Assembly (NCBI GenBank): GCA_903840935.1
Contig: CAIMHT010000026.1
Location: 1 to 33,654, forward strand
Reading direction: 5' to 3'
DNA length: 33,654 nucleotides
Origin: an uncultured Chlorobiaceae bacterium
Lineage (GTDB): Bacteria > Bacteroidota > Chlorobiia > Chlorobiales > Chlorobiaceae
Part shown: positions 25,921-33,654 of the stretch, in pieces
Layout of the letters: the number at the start of each line of letters is the position of its first letter
Position numbering within the stretch: position 1 is the first letter of the stretch
Notes under the pieces: generated by a model
Told to the model about the DNA's origin: nothing
The model's database searches: none
Seen by the model: only the letters and a program-made list of their open reading frames with translations
Made by a program: the position numbers and the translations under genes

Positions 25921-25951
25921 ATAAATCGTTTATCGCAAATGAACGATTTAT
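25921..25951. terminator. Perfect hairpin at the right edge of the island
   Basis: Ten-base arms ATAAATCGTT / AACGATTTAT with an 11-base loop. It lies 29 bases after the stop of the small membrane protein gene and could terminate the proximal polysaccharide transcript. The T-run is weak (an A/T-mixed stretch only), so a protein-binding palindrome is also possible. Confidence 0.45.
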
Positions 25952-25979
25952 AATAAAAACAAAACCGTTATCACTCCCC

Positions 25980-26171
25980 TCACAGGGCTATCAGGTGGAC
26001 AAAAACATACATCGCCAGAAAGGCGGTAATGGCCACGCCGGCGATGATGGCGAGCGTTTTGTGCTCGCGGACAAACTGTACCAGGGTTTCAGTGGTCACC
26101 TCTTCGACGGTCTTTTTGTGGTGGGTTTTACTGGAACTGTGCCGACGATGGTGGCGGTGGGAAGAGCTCAT
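25980..26171 (-). CDS. Small His/Ser-rich single-pass membrane protein
   Basis: 63 residues from ATG 26171. A cytosolic-looking N-terminus very rich in His, Ser and Lys (SSSHRHHRRHSSSKTHHKK) is followed by a short charged helix and one membrane segment (LAIIAGVAITAFLAMYVFVHLIAL). No family was recognised. It follows the sugar transferase gene by about 140 bases on the same strand and is the last gene before the accessory island. The frame is open further upstream without a better start. Confidence 0.65.
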   Translation of the reverse strand: MSSSHRHHRRHSSSKTHHKKTVEEVTTETLVQFVREHKTLAIIAGVAITAFLAMYVFVHLIAL

Positions 26172-26310
26172 CTTTTTTTTGATACTTGTGTTCAGTTCTT
26201 TGCCGGCAGGGCTGAAATAATAGGCTTGACGTTGCCTTTTTCCCTGCAAGAGGTAGTGCGCGACTCTATTTGAGAGCGCCGGAAAGGATCAGGTGCGCTA
26301 AGAAAGAGAG

Positions 26311-26874
26311 TTAGTGCGAAACCCCATCTCCCTTGAGAGCTTTGAATATGGTCTGGATTATTATTTTCAAGTCAAAGAGGAAGGAGCGGTTCTTGAGGTA
26401 GTATTCGTCAAATTCTACTTTGACGGGAATTGGCAACTCATCGCGGCCATTGATCTGGGCTGGGCCGGTCAGGCCGGGGGTCAGGATGTGCACCCCTTTT
26501 TCTGTCCGTAGCGCAATCAGATCGTCCTGGTTAAAGAGTGCTGGACGAGGCCCGACGATGGTCATATCCCCCTTCAGAATAGTCCAAAGCTGAGGTAGCT
26601 CATCAATACTTGTCCTGCGAAGCAACTTGCCGATCGGGGTAAGAAAACGGTCCGGATCGGCCATCAGATGGGTCGCAATAGCAGGAGTATCCACAAGCAT
26701 GGTGCGGAACTTCGGCATCCTGAAAATGATATTGTTTTTCCCCACCCTGTTCGACCAGTAGAGTATGGTGCCCTTTGAGGTCAACTTTACCAACAACACC
26801 ACAACCACCATCGGTAAGCCAAGCACAATCAAAGCCAGAAGCGACATGCAAAAATCAAAACAACGCTTTATCAC
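26311..26874 (-). CDS. Undecaprenyl-phosphate sugar-1-phosphate transferase
   Basis: 187 residues from GTG 26874, which has GGAAG four bases upstream. It begins with IKRCFDFCMSLLALIVLG (re-entrant membrane helix), followed by RVGKNNIIFRMPKFRTM and RRTSIDELPQLWTILKGDM and VGPRPAL, the full set of PglC/WbaP-core (monotopic phosphoglycosyl transferase) motifs. It starts the lipid-linked repeat unit by moving a sugar-1-phosphate to the lipid carrier. The epimerase/reductase upstream is of the kind (WbpV-like) that makes the N-acetyl-6-deoxy sugar used by some of these enzymes, so QuiNAc or a related sugar is a possible substrate. Confidence 0.93.
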   Translation of the reverse strand: MIKRCFDFCMSLLALIVLGLPMVVVVLLVKLTSKGTILYWSNRVGKNNIIFRMPKFRTMLVDTPAIATHLMADPDRFLTPIGKLLRRTSIDELPQLWTILKGDMTIVGPRPALFNQDDLIALRTEKGVHILTPGLTGPAQINGRDELPIPVKVEFDEYYLKNRSFLFDLKIIIQTIFKALKGDGVSH

Positions 26875-26883
26875 AATACTTCC

Positions 26884-26914
26884 AAAAATAAAACCCCACC
26901 GCAAGCAGCGGGGT
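26884..26914 (-). terminator. Possible terminator or attenuator before the sugar transferase
   Basis: On the minus strand ACCCCGC, a TGCTT loop and GCGGTGGGGT form a bulged GC stem that is followed by TTTTATTTTT. The T-run is followed at once by the ribosome binding site and GTG of the sugar transferase gene. It lies about 95 bases after the epimerase stop. It could end the upstream transcript or act as an attenuator. Confidence 0.4.
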
Positions 26915-27006
26915 ATTTTGAAGACAAATCTATCATACTTTACGCCTCGATAGGCGGGTAATATGACCCATAGAGATTTACAAAGAAAACCGCATCACAA
27001 ACCGGC

Positions 27007-27966
27007 TCACTTTTTGCGCGACGCCATAAACGCTTCGGCAGTTTTCCGGAGCGCCTCGTCAACCGACACAACGGGCGTCCATCCCAAAAGATCACGCGCC
27101 TTCGAACTATCCACCTGCAACGACCCAAAAAGCCGCTGCGCAACATCCCCCTTGCCAAGCAGGTTTGCAGCAACCACCATCACCCCTACCGGCACAGGAA
27201 CCAAACGGGCCGGCTTACCCAGAGCACAACCTATACGCTGGAGCAACTCAGTTGTCGATAAATCTTCTCCATCCGACACAAGAACCGTCTGATTAGCCGC
27301 TGCCGGATGCTCAAGGCAGGTCACAATCAAATCAACCAGATTATCGAGTGCCACAAAGCTACGCTTATTATGAACCGCTCCCAACGGCAGAGGAATACCC
27401 CGAAGCAACCAAGCCATCATGGAAGCAAAATTTGCCTTGACACCCGGCCCATAGACCAGCGGAGGACGAATAATCACCACCTCCATCCCAGTGCTCAAAG
27501 CCAACTTCCTCAAACCCACTTCCGCCTCATGCTTGCTGTTGCCATAAGGATCTTGCGGATCAGGCTCATCGTCAGCAGAAAAAGGGTGACCCAAAAGCGT
27601 AGACTCACCATTAACCTTGACGGAACTTACAAAAACAAAACGCCGAACACCTGCCGAAGCCGCCTGCCGAGCCAAATTCAAAGTTCCATAAGCATTCACA
27701 CGACGAAACTCAGCCAGCGGATCAGCAGCCACATCCTGCATGATATGCACTCGAGCGGCCAAATGCACCACCACATCAACTCCGAGCAAAGCATCCGACC
27801 AATTGGTATCCGGCAACAAATCCCCGACAGGAACTTGCATGATCCCTGACGAGAGTTTTAAAGAGCGCTCCCGCACACCAGCAACAACGCGGTTCCGTTG
27901 AACATCAAGTGACCGGGAAAGGGCAGAACCGACAAAACCTGACGCGCCAGTAACCAATAACTTCAT
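27007..27966 (-). CDS. NAD-dependent NDP-sugar epimerase/reductase (WbpV-like)
   Basis: 319 residues of the extended SDR family: MKLLVTGASGFVGSALSRSL (nucleotide motif GxxGxxG), VVHLAARVHIM, FVFVSSVKVNGE, the catalytic YGNSK motif (Tyr, Lys) and IIRPPLVYGPGVKANF. The overall layout resembles reductases/epimerases found beside PglC/WbpL-type transferases, such as WbpV, which finishes synthesis of UDP-QuiNAc. The exact activity cannot be decided by eye. The start overlaps the stop of the glycosyltransferase gene by four bases (ATGA). Confidence 0.85.
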   Translation of the reverse strand: MKLLVTGASGFVGSALSRSLDVQRNRVVAGVRERSLKLSSGIMQVPVGDLLPDTNWSDALLGVDVVVHLAARVHIMQDVAADPLAEFRRVNAYGTLNLARQAASAGVRRFVFVSSVKVNGESTLLGHPFSADDEPDPQDPYGNSKHEAEVGLRKLALSTGMEVVIIRPPLVYGPGVKANFASMMAWLLRGIPLPLGAVHNKRSFVALDNLVDLIVTCLEHPAAANQTVLVSDGEDLSTTELLQRIGCALGKPARLVPVPVGVMVVAANLLGKGDVAQRLFGSLQVDSSKARDLLGWTPVVSVDEALRKTAEAFMASRKK

Positions 27967-29168
27967 TTTACCTTGCCACTACCAGCCAGAGTCAAAATAT
28001 CGGCCGCCATGGCATCCATAATAGCGCTCCTCGAAAACTTTCTGATAAACGACTCCCGCACTACCGGAGAGAGCGAAAGAGTCCTGAATGCTGACAGTGC
28101 ACCAGAAACATCGCATGGTTGAAAAACTGCGGCGTTATCCATTTCCGCATTCACAAACTCTGCCGCATAACCCGCAACCCCGGCCCATACTGGCTTACCG
28201 AATGCTCCATATTCAAAAAGCTTTGATGGCAACACTTTTTCAAATGCCTGATAATCGTTCAAATGCAAAAACAGCACATCCGCACGCTGGTACTCCTCAA
28301 TCAACTGATTTCTCGGCATAGGAGGCAACAACTCTACATTTCTGCAGCCCGCATCGCTCAATTTCTTTTCCAACAAAGCTTTGCGACCGCCATCACCTAT
28401 CAATCGGAATTTGACGACACCCTCAAGCCTCTTGGCAAGTTCAGGAATAATACCATGCAACCCCTGCCCTTCACCCATATTGCCCGCATACAAAACCGTA
28501 ACTACTGCACCGGGTAGTTTTTGAACACCAACCGTCATCACACTCACAGCTTCAAGAAACTCATGATCAATGCCATTCGTAAAAAAAGAATACCTCTTGG
28601 CAGGATACCGTTCACGGAAATATGGCTTAAACCCTTCAGAGACAAGATTTATTTTTTCAGCACGCGAAAAGGTAAAGCGCTCAACCATTGAAAAAAATGG
28701 TTTCAAAAAGAATGCAGCTTTTCGTGGCAACACCTCATTAATCGTATCAACAAAAATATCCCGTATATCGAGATAGAGTGGAGCTTTATGTTTACGTGAA
28801 ATATATGCACCCAATGTTGCCGTCATCAAACGCGAAGAGGTCGCAAAAACAAACGAATAGTCCTGACCTTTCGTCATGGCCAGCACTACCCTGGCAAACG
28901 TCCAAAAAGCAATCGACTGATCGACCATACCGCTTTTATGCTTTGGCAAAGAGATCCGATGGACTCGCAACCGAGCATGTTCCTCATCTTCATGTAAACC
29001 GCAATCAAAACTGTTATAACGGTTTGGCATGGTCGTCATCACATCAACAATGAAGTTACCATCAAGTTGTGACAACAACGCTTCAACAAGCGATGATGCA
29101 CGGAATGAACCCGCACACAAATCGGGCCGATAATAAAAACTCAGGAACAAAATATGTTTTCGACTCAT
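27963..29168 (-). CDS. GT4-family glycosyltransferase (WbuB-like)
   Basis: 401 residues from ATG 29168, preceded by GAGG; an in-frame ATG at 29183 would add five residues. GT-B fold: the N-terminal domain begins KHILFLSFYYRPDLCAGSFR, and the C-terminal nucleotide-sugar domain has VVTVLYAGNMGEGQGL, FRLIGDGG and the donor-binding LPSKLFEYGAFGKPV. WbuB-type enzymes add an amino-deoxy sugar (for example FucNAc) as the second residue of an O-unit. It precedes the epimerase gene with a four-base overlap. Cytosolic or membrane-associated. Confidence 0.88.
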   Translation of the reverse strand: MSRKHILFLSFYYRPDLCAGSFRASSLVEALLSQLDGNFIVDVMTTMPNRYNSFDCGLHEDEEHARLRVHRISLPKHKSGMVDQSIAFWTFARVVLAMTKGQDYSFVFATSSRLMTATLGAYISRKHKAPLYLDIRDIFVDTINEVLPRKAAFFLKPFFSMVERFTFSRAEKINLVSEGFKPYFRERYPAKRYSFFTNGIDHEFLEAVSVMTVGVQKLPGAVVTVLYAGNMGEGQGLHGIIPELAKRLEGVVKFRLIGDGGRKALLEKKLSDAGCRNVELLPPMPRNQLIEEYQRADVLFLHLNDYQAFEKVLPSKLFEYGAFGKPVWAGVAGYAAEFVNAEMDNAAVFQPCDVSGALSAFRTLSLSPVVRESFIRKFSRSAIMDAMAADILTLAGSGKVK

Positions 29169-29256
29169 AACCTCATCACGCATCTAAAAAATGAACTCTT
29201 CATGACCCATCAATAATTTCTTTTCTCCTTCGAGCACCTCAGAGACATCACACGGC

Positions 29257-30897
29257 TCAATCCCAAATAAATTGCGTCACCGCCTGGCCGTTAACCAAAG
29301 AGACAGCAAGACATTGCGTCGGCAGGACCCTTCCAAACTCAGGAGCATAGTGCGACGGTTCGATCTCAGCCAAGCCGCTCAATACCGAAACACGAACGCT
29401 CCCCCCCAATGGAAAAACCAACGACCATAGGTTTTTTTCAAGTACAGAAACCTGAAGAAGCGGATGAAAAATAAAACGGGCCACCGCCGAATGAGTGCCA
29501 CCTGCCACACGATCCGAAACAAAAACGCTCTTGGCATCCATTATCCACTCACGATGATGAACCGGCTTGCCAGCTAAACGAGTATAACCATTATGCGAGC
29601 ATGAAACCGACAGAGTGCCATCCCCCTGGATAATCTGCAAACCAAACGGAAAAGCACGACGCGCCACCCGAAAAGTGGACCACACTTCTGAAGAGCTGAG
29701 AGCATCCACCTCCACCGTACTATGTGAGAGGGTTTCACGTTCCCGTTGGCGAACAGTCCCGGCGCCATAGCATGAGGTACCCCCATTAACCACAACCCGC
29801 TGACCGAAGAGTGACAACTCAAACGACAAGGTATCTGCATGAGCATGACCAGGAAGATAATTTGGACCTACGGGAGCAACATCAAGCAAAGCAACAGCTT
29901 TAGACGAAGCAAGACGGATATAGCCGCTCTCCGGCCAATGGCTCACCATCAAAGCCTCTGCAGATTTAAGATGAGAACATCGAATAGCCAAGCGGGCAGC
30001 ATAATCAAGCAACAGCGAAGGCTCCGGAGCAATACCAAACGCAGCATCGTTAAAGAGGGCAAACTGCCCGTCAGGATGGAGCATACCCTTCATCCATAAC
30101 AACATGCGCCCTGCAACCCCACACCAGCCAGCCAACACTCCAGCATCAATACTCCCCGACCATGCCTGTGCAGCATTAATCAAATCAAGAATATCTTCCA
30201 GCGCCAGAGCGTGATACATGGTACTGCGCTCAAAGTGCCCACCATCAGCCGACACCTGCTCCGGCACTTCTCGCGAGAGAATGCGTAACCCCTTTTTCAG
30301 CCAACCGTCAGCCTCTGCACCTTTAAAAAAAAGGCCAGCAAAAATCAACGCTTTTGCATTGGCAAAAAGATGATTGCCCAGCAGGTGTACTTCAAGCCTC
30401 TGCTCAAGCCATCGCACCTGCACAGCCAGACTCTGCACACACTCCAAAGGCAACTCATTGCCAGCAAGCACCCACTTCACCCAATTCACAATCCTCACCG
30501 ACACAGGATATGGTTCCCAACCCGAGCCCTTCCCCGGCAGATTCTCTTTTACCCAACGAGTCAGCAACAGAAAATGCCAGTCACAACGCAAAGGCGCCGA
30601 GCTGGCATTGAGATCATCAAAATAGTGCAGGTTATAGCGCCACAACTTTTCTACTGCAGCGTTGTCCCATCCGATATCATCAAGATTATGCGTTTCATTC
30701 AAAAAACAAAAGGTTGCCGAATCAACCAGACTGCTTTGGCGCGCTGCAGGCAAAACCCAATGACCCGACAAAGAGCGTAACGGTGGGGCAGGCTGTTGTG
30801 ACAGCCTGGGCTTATACAACCTGAACCAGAGACGCCCATAAAACTGAACAGGCCTGAGATAACGAAGAGTGTGCCAGTAACAGGCAAGTGATGTCAT
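29257..30897 (-). CDS. Heparinase II/III-family protein
   Basis: 546 residues from ATG 30897. An alpha/alpha-toroid N-terminal domain is seen (LWRYNLHYFDDLNA, GSGWEPYPVSVRIVNW, LEVHLLGNHLFANAKALIFA) followed by a beta-sandwich domain with YLPGHAHADTLSFELSLFGQ and VVNGGTSCYG, the usual blocks of this family. Such proteins are very common in capsule or O-antigen loci, where they probably cleave or modify uronic-acid-containing glycans. No signal peptide is evident. The start codon overlaps the hicA stop by one base (TGATG), so the toxin gene and this gene share a transcript. Confidence 0.92.
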   Translation of the reverse strand: MTSLACYWHTLRYLRPVQFYGRLWFRLYKPRLSQQPAPPLRSLSGHWVLPAARQSSLVDSATFCFLNETHNLDDIGWDNAAVEKLWRYNLHYFDDLNASSAPLRCDWHFLLLTRWVKENLPGKGSGWEPYPVSVRIVNWVKWVLAGNELPLECVQSLAVQVRWLEQRLEVHLLGNHLFANAKALIFAGLFFKGAEADGWLKKGLRILSREVPEQVSADGGHFERSTMYHALALEDILDLINAAQAWSGSIDAGVLAGWCGVAGRMLLWMKGMLHPDGQFALFNDAAFGIAPEPSLLLDYAARLAIRCSHLKSAEALMVSHWPESGYIRLASSKAVALLDVAPVGPNYLPGHAHADTLSFELSLFGQRVVVNGGTSCYGAGTVRQRERETLSHSTVEVDALSSSEVWSTFRVARRAFPFGLQIIQGDGTLSVSCSHNGYTRLAGKPVHHREWIMDAKSVFVSDRVAGGTHSAVARFIFHPLLQVSVLEKNLWSLVFPLGGSVRVSVLSGLAEIEPSHYAPEFGRVLPTQCLAVSLVNGQAVTQFIWD

Positions 30898-31130
30898 CAA
30901 GAATTTTCCCGCAACAACTGATTGAGTTGCAAGACACTGACCTCCGTTTGACGAAGAATGGCTCTAAGAGTTCCACGATCCAACTCCTTGTGATCAGGAA
31001 TGACAGCCTGACACCAAGGCTCTTCACGCCGAAGAATTATATGACTGCCATGCTGACGTTTGGGCAGAAAACCAACCTTAACCAGAACTTTGACCAATTC
31101 CCTGCCAGAAAGCCTTGGTAGTTGGCTCAT
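30897..31130 (-). CDS. hicA: HicA mRNA interferase toxin
   Basis: 77 residues, MSQLPRLSGRELVKVLVKVG with the double-stranded RNA-binding-like fold and catalytic GSH motif (His 30) in RQHGSHIILRR, then AVIPDHKELDRGTLRAILRQ. HicA cleaves mRNA and tmRNA when not held by HicB. It is the only complete toxin gene found in the window. It overlaps hicB upstream (ATGA) and the heparinase gene downstream (TGATG). Confidence 0.92.
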   Translation of the reverse strand: MSQLPRLSGRELVKVLVKVGFLPKRQHGSHIILRREEPWCQAVIPDHKELDRGTLRAILRQTEVSVLQLNQLLRENS

Positions 31131-31333
31131 ACCGCAACAAGCATCGTCTGAAAAGATTCATCGGGAACGGGCAAGCCATCTCCCTCCAAAGCCAAAATGT
31201 AACCCTGAATCGCTTCCTTAATATTAACAATGGCCTCTTCTCTCGAACTTCCTTGGGAGACACAGCCCGGAAGGCTTGGGCACTCTGCAATCCAGTAACC
31301 ATCTTCACCCGGGAAAATTACAGCTTCTCTCAT
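31127..31333 (-). CDS. hicB: HicB antitoxin copy 3 (complete module)
   Basis: 68 residues, MREAVIFPGEDGYWIAECPS to DESFQTMLVAV. It has the same length as copy 2 and is closely similar to copies 1 and 2. Here the downstream hicA is intact and overlaps by four bases, in the hicB-first order. It probably starts the local transcript, because about 200 bases with no gene lie upstream (31334-31536), in which no clear promoter was recognised. Confidence 0.92.
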   Translation of the reverse strand: MREAVIFPGEDGYWIAECPSLPGCVSQGSSREEAIVNIKEAIQGYILALEGDGLPVPDESFQTMLVAV

Positions 31334-31536
31334 GCTTACTGACTCCTTTACTGAAAAAAATTATACGGCCAATATACCTGTTTTACCAATACCTAAACTG
31401 AGCGATCTGTTATAAAAAAAACCAACTCAAGCTCTACAAGGACGGAACGAGAATCCTGCCGCCTTCTGCGCATTCTTCGATAACCGATTGGGCAACGTAT
31501 ACGAAACCAAACAATCGCGGCAGTAATTGCAGTTGG

Positions 31537-31983
31537 TCAGAAAACTGTCGTTGTTGGAATAGGAAAAATCAAGTTCGATAACCTCGATACAGTAAAATAC
31601 ATTGAGTTTAGCCGTTCTAATGCAAGCTCAGGATCCTCGGTTTCTTCAATGCGCTCGTAACCAACACGCGCAAGCCACTGCTTGAAAGGCTCCGCTTTTG
31701 GTGACGGTATCGATTGAACGAGACGCAACAGTTGTTCAGTATCAACAACATCGGTCATACGCAGTTTACCATCCGCCGCAACCATCTTCAAACCGTGACA
31801 GCTTGTCACGGTTTAATTACCCTCAGCTTTCAAGCGTTGTTTGAGCTTGCGCCAGTATGCGGCAGAGTCATTACTATCCGTAAGTACAGCAACAACATCA
31901 ACAATACTGAAATACCAAGTTTGGCTTCCATCATCCCATTGGGAGCGAACATGTTTGTTTTCAAAAAGTTTGATACTGGTCAT
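31537..31983 (-). pseudogene. Bro-N-domain protein gene, stopped and 3' truncated
   Basis: From ATG 31983 it encodes MTSIKLFENKHVRSQWDDGS, then TWYFSIVDVVAVLTDSNDSA and LKQRLKAEGN, and after a TAA (codon 57, 31813-31815) continues in the same frame with TVTSCHGLKMVAADGKLRMT and VQSIPSPKAEPFKQWLARVG. This is the BRO N-terminal domain of phage-type antirepressor/DinD-like proteins. A Glu codon is expected at the TAA. After ELALERLN the family sequence ends and unrelated residues follow, so the 3' end is lost. Confidence 0.82.
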
Positions 31984-32020
31984 TGTTTCAATTGCTAAAT
32001 GGAACGTTTTGTTTTATTCC

Positions 32021-33654
32021 TTATTGCTTGCGAAGCATCTCCACTACTTCCAGACTCACCCGTGCCACTTCAATAATCTCGTCGTAAGGGACTGGGCTCG
32101 CCTCGCCAAGCTCAATCGAACGGAGAAATGCTGCTGCACAACCACTCTGCCCTTTATCCTGCTTCCAGAGATTCATTTTTTTGAATCCCGGCCAGCCATA
32201 CCCTTTCATGCTGCGGAAGTTGTCGAGCTGTAATACACGACCAGCGGCAAACACTTCAATACGCTCTTTAGGAAAACTGGCAGCGCCATTAGCCAGATAC
32301 ATAATGGTGCCGAACGAACCATCTTCAAAGCCAAGCGTAATGGAAGCCTTGTCTTCAGTAACCGCAACACCCGACGAATCGCCCATGCGACGAGCCTGAA
32401 CAGAGACAATGGGACTGCCTGCCAGAAAACGCATCAGGTCAATGAAGTGACATGCCTCGCCAACAATACGCCCACCGCCAACAGCGTTATCCTGCGTCCA
32501 GTGGTTAGCAGGAATAGCTCCCGCATTCATGGTCATGATAAATGATTTCGGCTCTTTTACCGACTGAAGCAACTCCTTCATCTTTTGTACCTGCGGGGCA
32601 AAGCGGCGATTGAAACCCACCATTAGTATAGGAAATGCTGAGTGCTGAGTGCTGAGTGCTGAGTAGGTTTGTTCGATTTGATTGAGCTCTTCAAAAGAGA
32701 GGCAAAGCGGTTTTTCCACAAAAACATGCTTGCCTGCCTTGAGCGCCTGAACAACAAAACAGGCGTGAGTATTGTGGCGAGTAACGATCGCAACCGTATT
32801 GATTGCAGGATTGGCGAGCATGGCATCCAGATCAGTCGAAGCCTCTGCAAAGCCTGCCTTTTCCCCATGGATAACCCCGTTGACGCCACCCGCTGTAACG
32901 ATGGTATGCAACTGAGCCCCGGCCGCCTTGAATGCAGGAATCAACATGCGTGAGGCATAGTTACCGGCACCGATAAAACCAACCACCGGTTTGCCCGCAG
33001 GAAACGTTGCCTCCGGTCGTAACGTAACCTGCCTGGCTCTGCGCCCATCCACCAGTGACGAATATCTCAGTAGGAGACCCAGCACCGACTTGTCTTCTGT
33101 CAAAAGCTGGTATGCTTGCGGTGCATCTTCAAAGGCATAGCGATGAGTAATCAGTGGTTTAACATCAAGTTGACCACTGGCAAGCAGATCAAGTACCGCC
33201 TCAAAATTTCGGTTCTCTGTCCAACGCACAAAGCCGAGCGGGTAATCCTGTCCCTTCTCTTCATACGACGGATCATACCGACCCGGTCCGTAGGAGCAGG
33301 AGACCTGAAACGAGAGCTCTTTTTCGTAAAAATCAGCGCGATTCAGTTCCAGCCCTGTCACACCAACCAGCACAATACGGCCCCGCTTGCGGCACATCTT
33401 TGCCGCTTGAGTTACCGGGTCGGAAGACTTTGTGGAAGCGGTTATAATAACGCCATCAACCCCCTGCCCGCGACTGAATGCCATGCCGGCAGCAACGGGA
33501 TCTTCACCACGCCCCGGATTACAGATGTCAGCGCCAAAACGCCGTGCCAATTCAAGTTTTGCCTGATCAAAATCAAGAGCTAACACCCTGCAACCATGAG
33601 CCCGAAGAAGCTGCACCGTCAAAAGACCGATCAACCCTACGCCGGTAACCACAA
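32021..33654 (-). CDS. Two-domain oxidoreductase: zinc-type dehydrogenase plus Gfo/Idh/MocA (partial)
   Basis: At least 544 codons; the N-terminal part lies beyond the right edge. Visible first is the Rossmann part of a medium-chain (alcohol-type) dehydrogenase: VTGVGLIGLLTVQLLRAHG, GQGVDGVIITASTKSSDPVT, then KPLITHRYAFEDAPQAYQLL. The second domain is Gfo/Idh/MocA-like: KPVVGFIGAGNYASRMLIPA, the catalytic FVEKPLCLSF motif and VGFNRRFAPQVQ. Fusions of this kind are common beside heparinase II/III genes in polysaccharide loci and probably oxidise or reduce a sugar or its nucleotide form. A 7-base tandem repeat (32636-32664) lies in the coding sequence. Confidence 0.92.
   Translation of the reverse strand, partial: VVTGVGLIGLLTVQLLRAHGCRVLALDFDQAKLELARRFGADICNPGRGEDPVAAGMAFSRGQGVDGVIITASTKSSDPVTQAAKMCRKRGRIVLVGVTGLELNRADFYEKELSFQVSCSYGPGRYDPSYEEKGQDYPLGFVRWTENRNFEAVLDLLASGQLDVKPLITHRYAFEDAPQAYQLLTEDKSVLGLLLRYSSLVDGRRARQVTLRPEATFPAGKPVVGFIGAGNYASRMLIPAFKAAGAQLHTIVTAGGVNGVIHGEKAGFAEASTDLDAMLANPAINTVAIVTRHNTHACFVVQALKAGKHVFVEKPLCLSFEELNQIEQTYSALSTQHSAFPILMVGFNRRFAPQVQKMKELLQSVKEPKSFIMTMNAGAIPANHWTQDNAVGGGRIVGEACHFIDLMRFLAGSPIVSVQARRMGDSSGVAVTEDKASITLGFEDGSFGTIMYLANGAASFPKERIEVFAAGRVLQLDNFRSMKGYGWPGFKKMNLWKQDKGQSGCAAAFLRSIELGEASPVPYDEIIEVARVSLEVVEMLRKQ
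32636..32664. repeat. Heptanucleotide tandem repeat inside a gene
   Basis: Four perfect copies of TGCTGAG plus one further T. On the coding strand it reads as ACTCAGC units and encodes YSALSTQHSA, just before LMVGFNRRFAP in the oxidoreductase. As the unit is not a multiple of three, gain or loss of one copy shifts the frame. Confidence 0.92.

Noticed and set aside
31433..31510. Possible PIN-domain or other C-terminal remnant upstream of hicB copy 3 (frame ending GGRILVPSL on the minus strand)
   Set aside because: The frame is short and the similarity to any family was not convincing.

Overview
The window looks like a chromosomal piece of a green sulfur bacterium (Chlorobiales, Chlorobium/Pelodictyon type). 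This rests on the style of the proteins, on ppdK as an anabolic enzyme (typical of reductive-TCA organisms), and on accessory families common in that group (DUF1703 AAA-ATPases, Rpn nucleases, many small toxin-antitoxin genes). No 16S or photosynthesis gene is present, so the assignment is inference.

Layout. (1) 1-9952 is mostly stable core: the N-terminus of a very large repeat adhesin (minus, runs off the left edge), elbB (with an ATA where its start codon should be), a nucleoside-type ABC permease, ppdK with a good terminator, uvrA and an MFS transporter. (2) 10077-15091 (minus) is the distal half of a surface-polysaccharide locus: fcl, gmd, a TviB-like nucleotide-sugar dehydrogenase, a YdcF-like membrane protein and a NusG/RfaH-like regulator, tightly packed or overlapping. 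(3) 15096-25979 is an accessory region of about 10.9 kb lying inside the polysaccharide locus. It holds toxin-antitoxin genes, an AAA-ATPase/nuclease, an Rpn nuclease, retropepsin-like proteases and gene scraps, separated by copies of one dispersed repeat. (4) 25980-33654 (minus) is the proximal half of the polysaccharide locus: a two-domain oxidoreductase (runs off the right edge), a heparinase II/III-like protein, a GT4 glycosyltransferase, an NDP-sugar epimerase/reductase, the initiating sugar-phosphate transferase and a small membrane protein. A complete hicBA pair is embedded in this half.

The most interesting part is region 3. Ten copies or part-copies of a repeat (full length about 110-130 bp) all point the same way and all finish, or once finished, with a near-constant end reading AACGTCCCCCTT. 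They divide the DNA into cassette-like segments. At least two gene breakpoints sit exactly on that end: hicA after three codons, and an Rpn nuclease remnant. Within these segments almost every toxin is broken (hicA deleted, abiEii frameshifted, higB internally deleted, a RelE/ParE toxin stopped and truncated, a DUF4258 toxin with one nonsense codon), while the cognate antitoxins abiEi, hicB, the Unstab-type antitoxin, higA and DUF2283 keep open frames. Scraps of gmd, fcl and a DegT aminotransferase show that a second sugar-gene set once lay here too.

The polysaccharide genes together could make a GDP-fucose or GDP-deoxyhexose branch (gmd, fcl) and an acidic sugar (TviB-like), start the lipid-linked repeat unit (sugar transferase plus reductase), extend it (GT4) and modify or trim it (heparinase-like). 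The NusG-like protein probably acts as a locus antiterminator. All functions are read from protein motifs and were not checked against any database.
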